A stretch of 7,321 nucleotides of DNA from an uncultured Lachnospiraceae bacterium (GCA_910579935.1 CAJTVQ010000076.1:1-7321); one strand, 5' to 3'; positions 1-5,627 are shown, counted from the first letter of the stretch. Program-made: numbers and translations. The notes: generated from the sequence alone by a model not told the origin.

Positions 1-2
1 AC

Positions 3-809
3 TTACGCCTCATAACGACTTTGTTCAATCCATTTCATAGCCTCCGAACCGTCGTTAAACGCCCGCAACGTCAATTGGGAACCTTCGGAAGCGGTAAACG
101 TCTTACCACCTTTCAGAAGGAAATTACCGCCAGCTTCCACCGTAGGCGCAACGCCCGAACATCCCATAAGGGTAATTACCGATCCATGACTTCCACTGGT
201 AACACCGGCTATTTTGGCCGCACCTGCGGAAAGCTGGTACTGCCCGTCCGTTTGGTAATCTATATCCGTGGCTCCGGCTTCCACCACGGCCACCGGTTCT
301 TCCAGGGTGTCGGTACCCCGGTAAATGGCAATATCATCCCCCTTGCTGATCTGGGTGAAAGTAAGTTCGTTCGTATTCGATTCATTGGAACCGGTATAAG
401 AAACGGATAACTTACACGGGTTGCAGGGTGTTCCGATCAGATCAGCAGGCTTTCCGCTACAATAACGGAGCACAACGATACATTTCTTAGACAGCCAGTT
501 TGTCTTAAACTCGCGAATTTCCTGTTCGTTACCGGGATGATTGAACTTAACGGAAGGCGTATAACCTTCGGCGTCCGTTTCCCCGTCACTGTTGGAACTG
601 ATTTCAGCTGTACCGGGTGTCAGGTAAATACCAATCGCGTAACGTCCCGCCTTCATTACGATATCATCCTCGATAACCACGCCGGCATCGTTTCTCTGCG
701 GGAAGGAAAGAATATCGTCAACGTCGTAAATTACGAGCTGATCCTTGGGCTGAATGCCGTTACCGGGATTACCGGCCGGCCTTCTTACGCTTGCTTTTAC
801 GTATGTCAT
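3..809 (-). CDS. Putative virion structural protein with a C-terminal module shared with the capsid protein
   Basis: A complete 268-residue reading frame with an ATG start at 809 and a TAA stop at 3-5. I do not recognise a named family. The protein is rich in predicted beta strands and has no signal peptide or membrane segment. Residues 1-135 form one segment (start MTYVKASVRRP, with DDILSFPQR near 31-39 and TPSVKFNHPGN near 84-94). Four cysteines, C110, C117, C129 and C132, fall in the pattern C-x6-C-x11-C-x2-C. Residues about 196-265 (GSVITLMG, then EAGGNFLLKGG, then SEGSQLTLRAFNDG) align by eye with the two repeat modules at the C-terminus of the upstream capsid candidate. Lying 59 bases downstream of the capsid gene on the same strand, it is probably a head decoration, connector or tail-tube protein made with the capsid. 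The structural role is inferred from position and the shared module; the exact role is unknown. Confidence 0.72.
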   Translation of the reverse strand: MTYVKASVRRPAGNPGNGIQPKDQLVIYDVDDILSFPQRNDAGVVIEDDIVMKAGRYAIGIYLTPGTAEISSNSDGETDAEGYTPSVKFNHPGNEQEIREFKTNWLSKKCIVVLRYCSGKPADLIGTPCNPCKLSVSYTGSNESNTNELTFTQISKGDDIAIYRGTDTLEEPVAVVEAGATDIDYQTDGQYQLSAGAAKIAGVTSGSHGSVITLMGCSGVAPTVEAGGNFLLKGGKTFTASEGSQLTLRAFNDGSEAMKWIEQSRYEA

Positions 810-837
810 AACTTAATGATTTATAAGGTTATAAAAT

Positions 838-860
838 GGAAGGGATAAAGTACCCCTTCC
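838..860 (-). terminator. Stem-loop just after the capsid gene, possible attenuator
   Basis: A perfect 7-base inverted repeat (GGAAGGG at 838-844, CCCTTCC at 854-860) encloses a 9-base loop. On the coding strand it starts 8 bases after the capsid stop codon and is followed by ATTTTATAACC, a weak T-rich stretch rather than a clean T-run. It could be a leaky terminator that lowers expression of the 268-residue gene relative to the capsid gene, or an mRNA-stabilising 3' hairpin. The symmetry is seen; the function is inferred. Confidence 0.35.
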
Positions 861-868
861 GCTGAAAT

Positions 869-3070
869 TTAGCCTCTTGCCACTTCGTAGAATTTACCGT
901 CAGCGGCTTTTGCCAGCTTGATAAACTTGCCTTCGGAAAGCGTCATAGCTTCGGTTAAAACAAAGTTTCCACCGGCTGCAATGGTAGAAGCAAATGCAGA
1001 ACCGTTTCCGTAGATCGTGTAAACGACACCGGCTTCCGCATCGGTAAAGTTAGTGATTGCTGTTGCCTTTGTATTCTCACCGGTAACGAATACTTCACTA
1101 TCAAGCAAGGAAGGTTCTGTTTCATCCGGCGCAAACTGCAACGCATCGGAAGAAGCGTTTTCGCGGCCGATCTCGATAAATTTACCGTCGGCACGTTTCA
1201 TCAGTTTGATTACATCCCCCTTACCAGGCTGCCAGGCCTCGGAAATAAGTTCAAATTTTCCGCTTTTCTCAATCTTAACGCCTTTATCCACGCTTCCGCA
1301 TTTCAGGGAAATAACCGTACCTACCGGCGCATCTTCAATATCGGTGATAGCAAATTCGGCTGTATTGGCTACGGTAACAATGGAGGTATGCAGCTTGGCC
1401 GACGGGTTCTTGTCCTTGTCAGCGTCCACAAAGTAAGACGCCGGGCGGTCATACTCATTACAGAAGATCATCTGGCGCGTATAGTCCATATCTTCTTTCT
1501 TGGTGTACTTGAATCCCACGGCAATAGCCCAGATACTTTCACGCCAGTTACTCCATACTTTCAGGCTCCAGTCTTCCTGCTCCAGGTTGAAAGCCGTCAT
1601 TTCACCCGGTTTGTCCTCGTAGGTTTTAATGTTGCCTTCAAATGTCCAGAAGATACGGTGGTGGTTGTCAGCATTGGGAACCGGGATAATCTTCACCGCC
1701 GGATATTCCTTTACATACATGATATTAGCCTTGTAATCCTGGTTCTGTCCGTAATGCAGTTCATTGTATTTATGATACAATACAATAAAGTGCGAAGGCA
1801 TATAAAGTGCCAGGTTACCACTGTCACGAAGAACCGCCGGGATCATGGAAGTACCCTTGTACACCTTTTCACCGATGTTTGCTTCGGTAAGTTCTCCCAG
1901 CTCGAACGGTTTGATCTGGTAAACGAACTTTCCGTTATTGATATCGGTATGTCCGTTCACTTTCTTGTTCAGGAACTCATACAGGCCGTCAGCTGCAGCA
2001 AGTGCTTTGCCCGGTTCGTTCAGATTCGGATCCTTGCGGATTCCGTTAATACGGCGTTGTTCGCGCTCGTTATGCAACTTCTTGGCGGTTTCGGCCAGGA
2101 TATACTCGATAAAAGACCACTTGATAGGGTTTGAACCTTCCTTGTTCAAAGTGCCGATCCAGGTTTTCTCCAAGGCTTTTAAATTTTTGAAACGGTGTGC
2201 AAACATCACGTTGAACATGCGCAGGGTTTCATCGTCGAACTCGTAGGAACCTTTAGTCACCTTGTCGAAATCGGATTCCTCATTACCGGCCTGTGAGAAC
2301 TCGCCCAGCCAGATATTAACCAGCGTAGCCAAATCCTGATAACCGGATTCAAGCGGGAAAATACTTTCAATGGAAGGAAGTTCCATTAAAAACGACTGCA
2401 AACGCTGTTGCCAGGGAATACGGTAAAAGGCCCCGAGGTCCTCCTTCAAACGGCTGTAGTCAATGGAACTTGCTTTCGGAAGAGCAATCATTTCAAAACC
2501 GGCAGCCTCCATTAGCGCAGCTTTGGCGCGAAGGTTATACGGACGGTCCAGTGAGAACATTTCACCCTGCAAGCCTCCCAGCTGCTTTTCATCCTGGAGA
2601 TTGAATTTTCCCTTACCATCCGCCTGGGCGTTGTGTTGCTTCCCTTTGCCCGGATCATCTTCCGCAGCGGCCGAAAGTTGGGCGATAATGCCGGAAAGCT
2701 TCGTTATTTCGGCATCCTTCTTGGCAATCAGCGCGGTATTGTTCCGGTTTTCGTCACGCTGTTGCGTCTGCAAGGCTTCAAGCTGTTCCTGCGCCTGTGT
2801 CAAACGGGCCGCAGTATCCCCCAACAAACCGCGAAGGAAAGCGGTTGTTTTAGGTTCTTCGGTTTCCTCTCCCTGGTTCCCGTCTTCGGATTCGTCCTGA
2901 AAATCGTTTTCGAGGGACGCTTTAAAGTCCGTAAGGAATTTTTCGGTAAAACCGTAATTTTTCAGTTTTGCCACTTCCTCGACCGTGATAGAGTTTTTAT
3001 CCTCTACCTTGCTCCATTCCGACAAGCCCAACAGGGCCAGAATATGAGCGGAAAAGCTCTTAAATTTCAT
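869..3070 (-). CDS. Probable major capsid protein with fused N-terminal scaffold domain and two C-terminal repeat modules
   Basis: A 733-residue protein (ATG at 3070, TAA at 869-871), much longer than the 300-400 residues usual for HK97-type capsid proteins. Residues 1-50 form a small helical segment, followed by an acidic hinge at 52-73 (rich in D, E, G). Residues about 85-137 look like a coiled coil (L90, L97, L100, L114, I122, L125, I129, L132). A G/K/Q linker follows at 138-156 (DDPGKGKQHNAQADGKGK). This resembles a scaffold or delta domain joined in cis to the shell protein. Residues about 165-545 form the large central domain, taken as the shell fold. Residues about 566-637 and 668-733 are two copies of one beta-rich module (GTVISLKCG / GVVYTIYGNG; KRADGKFIEI / KAADGKFYEV). 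An S49 protease gene ends only 24 bases upstream, the classic protease-capsid order. The capsid call rests on context and architecture, not on a recognised fold signature. A portal or other large virion protein is less likely. Confidence 0.66.
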   Translation of the reverse strand: MKFKSFSAHILALLGLSEWSKVEDKNSITVEEVAKLKNYGFTEKFLTDFKASLENDFQDESEDGNQGEETEEPKTTAFLRGLLGDTAARLTQAQEQLEALQTQQRDENRNNTALIAKKDAEITKLSGIIAQLSAAAEDDPGKGKQHNAQADGKGKFNLQDEKQLGGLQGEMFSLDRPYNLRAKAALMEAAGFEMIALPKASSIDYSRLKEDLGAFYRIPWQQRLQSFLMELPSIESIFPLESGYQDLATLVNIWLGEFSQAGNEESDFDKVTKGSYEFDDETLRMFNVMFAHRFKNLKALEKTWIGTLNKEGSNPIKWSFIEYILAETAKKLHNEREQRRINGIRKDPNLNEPGKALAAADGLYEFLNKKVNGHTDINNGKFVYQIKPFELGELTEANIGEKVYKGTSMIPAVLRDSGNLALYMPSHFIVLYHKYNELHYGQNQDYKANIMYVKEYPAVKIIPVPNADNHHRIFWTFEGNIKTYEDKPGEMTAFNLEQEDWSLKVWSNWRESIWAIAVGFKYTKKEDMDYTRQMIFCNEYDRPASYFVDADKDKNPSAKLHTSIVTVANTAEFAITDIEDAPVGTVISLKCGSVDKGVKIEKSGKFELISEAWQPGKGDVIKLMKRADGKFIEIGRENASSDALQFAPDETEPSLLDSEVFVTGENTKATAITNFTDAEAGVVYTIYGNGSAFASTIAAGGNFVLTEAMTLSEGKFIKLAKAADGKFYEVARG
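872..1375 (-). repeat. Two tandem protein repeat modules at the capsid candidate's C-terminus
   Basis: Codons 566-637 (1160-1375) and about 665-733 (872-1078) encode two versions of one module of about 65-70 residues. Shared landmarks in order are an AIT-[DN]-x-x-DA start, G-x-V-[IY]-[ST]-[LI], a K/G-G-x-F-x-L strand after about 15 residues, an aromatic- or T-containing turn, a G-x-[VF]-I-K-L strand, and A-D-G-K-F-x-E-[IV]-x-R at the end. The DNA has diverged, so this is an old protein-level duplication. A third, more divergent copy ends the downstream gene (15-224). Small beta modules of this kind on capsid proteins are commonly surface-exposed; that role is inferred here. Confidence 0.65.
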
Positions 3071-3094
3071 ATATACAAAATTTTAAAGTTAATA

Positions 3095-3961
3095 CTATAT
3101 GTTATACATCTCATTTACTTTTCTGACGGTGGCCTGTGCCAGCACCCACTTTACAGCGTCTTCCAGCGTACCGAACTGGTCGATATAACCGTTTGCCACG
3201 GCTACGTCACCGGTGAATATCTGTCCCCGGAAAAGGGGAAGTTCCGGATCGTAGGTAATACCTAAATTCTTACTGATCGCATCACAGAAAATACGGTGCA
3301 TGACGGCCAGACGCTGCTTTATAGGCTCTTCGTTGTTCTCCTTTTCAATAGCGCGGGTTTCATAGTTTTTCAGGTCGGCGCTATCCGGATAGATTTCCCG
3401 GTAATCAATGCCCTGTTTCTTGAAATATTCCTTAAAGGATTGGTAAGTAAGCATGATACCGACGGAACCGACTTCACACATAGGGGAAGCGATAAAGGTT
3501 CTACCTGCGGCGGTTCCCAGCCAGAAATGGGCACTTCCCATGGTACCGGCCACGTAAGTAGCTATAGGTTTGGAAGATTCGGCGATCATTTTAGCTGCCA
3601 GGTCCACATGGGCGACCATGCCGCCCGGGCCGTTTATCCAGAGTACCGCGCCGCAAATCTTCGGATTACCGGAAATATCCCGGAGTTGCTGTTCCAGGCG
3701 GTAAGTCTCCCAGGAATACAAGGTACCTTCCAGGATAATGACGGCCACGCTGTCAGCCGGCAGGGTGTCATCATCCAGTTCCCACCGGTTGGCAAGGTAA
3801 GGAGTAGTAGCGTAAGCGGTTATTTTATTATTGTTAAGCCGTTTTTCGATCGCATCCAGGTTGCCGACTGCAACACACGGCACAAGTAAAGAAAGCAACC
3901 GGTAATAATCATTATCAGCGATTGCCCAAGGTGCTGTAAAAATCTCCTGTATTTTATCCAC
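3095..3961 (-). CDS. S49-family (SppA/SohB-like, ClpP-fold) prohead protease
   Basis: A 288-residue protein with the S49 signal-peptide-peptidase-like core used by many tailed phages as head maturation protease. Landmarks are VAVIILEGTL (72-81, first core strand), the oxyanion region LWINGPGGMV (107-116), and the nucleophile elbow AGTMGSAHFWLG with Ser143 as probable catalytic serine. EVGSVGIML follows at 163-171. PDSADLKN contains Lys198, which matches the general-base lysine of single-domain S49 enzymes. F-x-G-x-x-A-x-x-x-G-Y-I-D lies at 249-261. There is no signal peptide or membrane anchor, as expected for an intracellular phage enzyme. The start is GTG at 3961: there is no in-frame ATG upstream before a stop at 3995-3997, and the next Met is residue 115, inside the core. 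The stop is TAG. Lying directly before the capsid gene, it is expected to cleave the scaffold portion of that protein. Family call confident; target inferred. Confidence 0.9.
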   Translation of the reverse strand: MDKIQEIFTAPWAIADNDYYRLLSLLVPCVAVGNLDAIEKRLNNNKITAYATTPYLANRWELDDDTLPADSVAVIILEGTLYSWETYRLEQQLRDISGNPKICGAVLWINGPGGMVAHVDLAAKMIAESSKPIATYVAGTMGSAHFWLGTAAGRTFIASPMCEVGSVGIMLTYQSFKEYFKKQGIDYREIYPDSADLKNYETRAIEKENNEEPIKQRLAVMHRIFCDAISKNLGITYDPELPLFRGQIFTGDVAVANGYIDQFGTLEDAVKWVLAQATVRKVNEMYNI

Positions 3962-3987
3962 GTTCTCTTTTTTACGACAAAGAAAAC

Positions 3988-4002
3988 GCCTATATTATAG
4001 GC
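3988..4002 (-). terminator. Small hairpin between the 133-residue gene and the protease gene
   Basis: GCCTATA (3988-3994) and TATAGGC (3996-4002) are a 7-base inverted repeat with a single base between them; a folded RNA would pair about 5 bases over a 5-base loop. On the coding strand it lies 20 bases after the TAG of the 133-residue gene and is followed by GTTTTCTTTG. It could be a weak terminator or processing hairpin, or a short palindromic protein site. The stem is too short to be sure. Confidence 0.25.
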
Positions 4003-4022
4003 AGAGAAGGACTGAAAGGAGC

Positions 4023-4424
4023 CTACAGAAACGCATCAACGCCCGGCCCCGTACCGGACAGGGTGCAATTATACAGCCCCCCGCCGATCTCAAAAGAAAA
4101 GGTAAGCGGGTAATCAGGGGAACCGGAAACACGGGGATTACCCGTTTCATCAATATAGAGAGCGACAAAGGGCGTCGCTTTCAGGTTTTCCAGATAAAGC
4201 GTCTTATTTCGCGACACGTCGGCAAGTTTGAAGGTATGTTTTTTAGTATAGACATCTTCATTTCTGCTATCACCAGGTTTTAAGGTTCCCGGTACGATCG
4301 TAAGAATATCAGGTTTTCCGATAGAACGGATAACGACTTTCGAACGCATGACGCCAAAATGAATAATGTTGTAAACGGGAACCAGTTGTAAGTTATGGGC
4401 GGCAGATATTAACTTTCTTGACAT
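4023..4424 (-). CDS. Unknown 133-residue protein, probably a phage head or tail component
   Basis: A complete frame with an ATG start at 4424 and a TAG stop at 4023. I do not recognise the family. The N-terminus (MSRKLISAAHNLQLVPV) is followed by alternating hydrophobic stretches typical of a beta-rich fold (VVIRSIG, ILTIVPGTL, TLYLENL, FVALYI). The C-terminal part contains YPLTFSFEIGGGLYNCTLSG and ends GPGVDAFL. There is no membrane segment, signal peptide, enzyme motif or obvious helix-turn-helix. It lies 61 bases upstream of the prohead protease on the same strand, so a small structural role (head completion, decoration or tail) is the most natural inference. A one-mismatch match to the Bacteroides -7 element (TATATCTG, 4430-4437) lies only 5 bases before the start and may be fortuitous. 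Real gene: fairly sure. Function: unknown. Confidence 0.7.
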   Translation of the reverse strand: MSRKLISAAHNLQLVPVYNIIHFGVMRSKVVIRSIGKPDILTIVPGTLKPGDSRNEDVYTKKHTFKLADVSRNKTLYLENLKATPFVALYIDETGNPRVSGSPDYPLTFSFEIGGGLYNCTLSGTGPGVDAFL

Positions 4425-4524
4425 AATTACAGATATAAAATATTGATAATCAAACAGTCAGCATTTTTTGGACGTTTTTCAGCCAAAAACCGGACAAAAA
4501 AGGACAAACAGATACACTTGGTAG

Positions 4525-4548
4525 GTAAAAAACAACTTGCTTTTTTAC
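4525..4548 (-). terminator. A-tract/T-tract inverted repeat at the end of the 162-residue gene
   Basis: GTAAAAAA (4525-4532) and TTTTTTAC (4541-4548) form an 8-base inverted repeat around a centre in which CAA and TTG can also pair with one bulged base. The repeat overlaps the TAA stop codon at 4545-4547 and ends in a T-run on both strands. This suits a weak, possibly bidirectional terminator, but the stem has almost no G/C pairs and the stop-codon overlap makes folding compete with ribosomes. Confidence 0.25.
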
Positions 4549-5033
4549 ACTTTTTTTCGATTATAGGCCCTTTTCTTCTTGCGCCTGAAACTGTCCCGCC
4601 ACCGCTGGTAGTTTTTCAGTAGCCCGTCTTCCTGAATGGAAGATATATCATACTTTTTCAGGAAGGTAAAAACGGTTTCCTTAAACTCGATTCCGCGCAG
4701 ATGCTTGTTTTCGTCCATGAGTTCGTGCAACTCTGCCCACATCAGGGCACGCAAACGCTTTTCAAGAATGGCGGTACCGCGTACAGAAATATAATTAAAC
4801 TGTTCCGGAGATTTGCCGCCGGCAAAATTAGCCTCCCGGCGGTCTGGCAGCATAAACTCCAGGTTGCCGCGGTCTGCCAGACAATTAACCGGCCGTTTCT
4901 CCATGAGATCGTAAATAGTCACATAGATATCGGACGAAGAAGGAAAACGGACGGTACCGACCGTTTCGTCATAATATTTGCCACGGACGTACTCGGCCAG
5001 GTAGGATTCAATCTGTATTCGGGTGGTAATCAT
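4545..5033 (-). CDS. Small protein of unknown function with a basic tail, possible DNA-binding protein
   Basis: The frame is open to an ATG at 5123 (192 residues), but I choose the ATG at 5033 (162 residues, start MITTRIQIESYLAEYVRGKY). A Bacteroides-type -7 match (TATCTTTG, 5058-5065) and an AAGGA stretch lie just before it, inside what would be the longer N-terminus, and the extra 30 residues look noncoding in character. The protein has a mixed N-terminal part (SSSDIYVTIYDLMEKRP at 32-48; LEFMLPDRREANFAGGKSP at 58-76), then mostly helix. Residues 116-149 (FKETVFTFLKKYDI ... LLKNYQRWRDSFR) could be a DNA- or RNA-binding helical bundle. The last 14 residues are strongly basic (RRKKKRAYNRKKV). 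I cannot assign a family. Its place next to the repeat region makes a DNA-binding or replication/packaging accessory role plausible; this is inference. Confidence 0.75.
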   Translation of the reverse strand: MITTRIQIESYLAEYVRGKYYDETVGTVRFPSSSDIYVTIYDLMEKRPVNCLADRGNLEFMLPDRREANFAGGKSPEQFNYISVRGTAILEKRLRALMWAELHELMDENKHLRGIEFKETVFTFLKKYDISSIQEDGLLKNYQRWRDSFRRKKKRAYNRKKV

Positions 5034-5057
5034 AACAATAACATTCCTTTTTAAAGG

Positions 5058-5065
5058 CAAAGATA
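5058..5065 (-). promoter_or_regulatory. Candidate Bacteroides-type -7 element before the 162-residue gene
   Basis: The minus strand reads TATCTTTG, an exact match to the Bacteroidetes -7 consensus TAnnTTTG, 24 bases before the ATG at 5033. No clear -33 TTTG is found at the usual 19-21 base distance. It lies between the two possible start codons of the downstream gene and favours the inner one. An 8-base match can occur by chance, so this is moderate evidence only. Confidence 0.35.
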
Positions 5066-5092
5066 TTCCTTTATTAGCTGTTGTTCTGCCAT

Positions 5093-5188
5093 TTACAAGA
5101 AAATGTAGGCTTTCAGCCGCCATTTTGATAAATATACTCCGAGAGAATAATTATAATGTGTCTTTTCCTGCTGCCACACGGCCGGCAT
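5093..5188 (-). CDS. Possible 31-codon small ORF in the leader of the virion operon
   Basis: ATG at 5188 to TAA at 5093 encodes 31 residues (MPAVWQQEKTHYN start, SKWRLKAYIFL end). A purine-rich GGAAGGGAAA immediately precedes the ATG. The same frame is open a further 31 codons upstream without an ATG, which may be chance or a trace of older coding sequence. The stop abuts a second, 13-codon ORF (ATG at 5092, TAA at 5051-5053) as TAA|ATG, and the main gene then starts at 5033. The pair could be leader peptides, a small protein, or accidental. Nothing in the sequences identifies a function and no homologue is known to me. Confidence 0.22.
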   Translation of the reverse strand: MPAVWQQEKTHYNYSLGVYLSKWRLKAYIFL

Positions 5189-5256
5189 TTTCCCTTCCAG
5201 GCTGTTCTGATATAATCCGGTACTAAATTTCTGTAATTTCGTAACCGGGCAACCGA

Positions 5257-5264
5257 CAAATATA
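5257..5264 (-). promoter_or_regulatory. Candidate -7 promoter element inside the repeat region
   Basis: The minus strand reads TATATTTG, an exact TAnnTTTG match. The expected -33 position falls on the palindrome at 5283-5302, where only a GTTG (5281-5284, 16 bases away) resembles TTTG. If active it would start RNA near 5250 and give a leader of about 215 bases before the 162-residue gene, covering the small ORFs. The palindrome beside it would be well placed as an operator. Support is limited to the motif match. Confidence 0.3.
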
Positions 5265-5282
5265 AAGTCCTGTATCTTAGCA

Positions 5283-5302
5283 ACTTAGTAGCGTTACTAA
5301 GT
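5283..5302. promoter_or_regulatory. Perfect palindrome, possible operator
   Basis: ACTTAGTA (5283-5290) and TACTAAGT (5295-5302) are perfect inverted 8-mers around GCGT. This is the usual form of a site for a dimeric DNA-binding protein. It contains one copy of the GTTACTAA sequence that recurs in the repeat cluster, and sits about 18 bases upstream of the TATATTTG promoter candidate on the minus strand. No binding protein can be named; the 162-residue basic protein or a repressor outside the window are possibilities. Confidence 0.4.
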
Positions 5303-5371
5303 CCCGTTACAAAAAAATGGCAGGAAAACAGTTTGTAACTGGGCTTACCGGTAGAAGATAAAAATGCCGGT

Positions 5372-5407
5372 GTTACAAACCGGAAAAGTTAGTAACCGGT
5401 TTGTAAC
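5372..5407. repeat. 12-base perfect inverted repeat within the repeat cluster
   Basis: GTTACAAACCGG (5372-5383) and CCGGTTTGTAAC (5396-5407) are perfect complements separated by 12 bases, which themselves carry part of a TTAGTAAC copy. It can form a cruciform or RNA hairpin, or place two protein sites back to back about 24-28 bases apart. An 8-base palindrome TACCGGTA at 5346-5353 lies just to the left. It is the strongest symmetric element within the candidate origin. Confidence 0.6.
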
Positions 5408-5556
5408 TGCAACTTCGTAACCTTTATTTCCTATTTATTTATTTGATTTTCAGACTTTTTTCTTTCAAGCAAACAAAGGTTACAAGGTTACTAAAATTTT
5501 GTATGAAATAGAGATGGGGTATGTGGAAGGAAGCCAGGCAAGGCACCTTTGTTTCC

Positions 5557-5605
5557 ATACGGAAAGAGGGACCGACACTTTCGTATCTGGTCCCTCTTTC
5601 CGTAT
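5557..5605 (-). terminator. Perfect 17-base-pair hairpin downstream of the helicase operon
   Basis: The arms at 5557-5573 and 5589-5605 are perfect reverse complements over 17 bases (core GGAAAGAGGGACC), with a 15-base loop. On the minus strand the hairpin begins 22 bases after the TAA of the 104-codon gene, the place for a terminator closing the helicase operon. No T-run follows on either strand (GGAAACAAAGG on the minus strand), so it is not a classic intrinsic terminator. The loop holds CTTTCGTAT, nearly matching the CTTTCCGTAT of one arm, so an alternative pairing is possible. Alternatives are an mRNA 3' stabiliser or a structural element of the adjacent origin-like region. Confidence 0.5.
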
Positions 5606-5627
5606 CTTATACCGGCTCCGATCCGTC

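Larger units (their letters stand above)
5231..5491. repeat. GTTAC/GTAAC repeat cluster, candidate replication origin or binding array
   Basis: Ten GTAAC/GTTAC pentamers lie at 5241, 5293, 5306, 5335, 5372, 5392, 5403, 5417, 5479 and 5487; about half a copy would be expected by chance in this length. Four belong to an 8-mer GTTACAAA in alternating orientation (5306-5313 and 5372-5379 forward; 5332-5339 and 5400-5407 reverse). Three others share GTTACTAA or its complement (5293-5300, 5389-5396, 5487-5494). A 16-base imperfect direct repeat (5231-5246 and 5407-5422) matches at 14 positions. A tract at 5423-5465 is 36/43 A+T. Iteron-like repeats plus an A/T-rich tract, two genes downstream of a D5-like helicase, fit an origin of replication. 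A repressor or packaging-protein binding array is the alternative. The repeats are seen; the role is inferred. Confidence 0.55.
5034..5627. other. Intergenic control and possible origin region, about 590 bases
   Basis: No confident gene lies between the 104-codon gene and the ATG at 5033. From right to left it holds the 17-base-pair hairpin, an A/T-rich tract, the GTTAC repeat cluster with its inverted repeats and palindrome, a TATATTTG promoter candidate, a 31-codon and a 13-codon ORF, and a TATCTTTG promoter candidate. Its repeat density and symmetry are far above those of the flanking coding sequence. It separates the helicase transcript from the virion genes although both are on the same strand, suggesting separate promoters and probably different timing. 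Confidence 0.6.

Noticed and set aside
1388..2134. A 248-codon plus-strand frame, and several other long plus-strand frames opposite the capsid, protease and helicase genes
   Set aside because: They lie wholly antisense to genes with recognisable domains or good composition, have no recognisable motifs, and read as Arg/Val/Phe-rich shadow translations.
4425..4544. Search for a clear promoter before the 133-residue gene
   Set aside because: Only a one-mismatch -7 match at 4430-4437 with a wrongly spaced TTTG (13 bases) was found, and it would leave almost no leader. Not listed as a feature.
4813..4827. TTTGCCG-C-CGGCAAA palindrome
   Set aside because: It is inside coding sequence, and the one-base spacer makes a hairpin impossible without opening the stem. 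Treated as coincidence.
4842..4882. Inverted 9-mers GTCTGGCAG / CTGCCAGAC separated by 23 bases
   Set aside because: They lie inside the coding sequence of the 162-residue protein, where the reading frame explains the bases; a 9-base match at this distance is plausible by chance.
5034..5123. Longer start (ATG at 5123) for the 162-residue gene
   Set aside because: The extra 30 residues contain a promoter-like TATCTTTG and overlap both small ORFs. The inner ATG at 5033 has a better leader. Not excluded.
5439..5558. A 39-codon minus-strand frame (start METKVPCLAS) within the noncoding region
   Set aside because: Its start lies at the edge of the 17-base-pair hairpin with no ribosome site, and the frame runs through the repeats and the A/T-rich tract. 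Composition is that of noncoding DNA.
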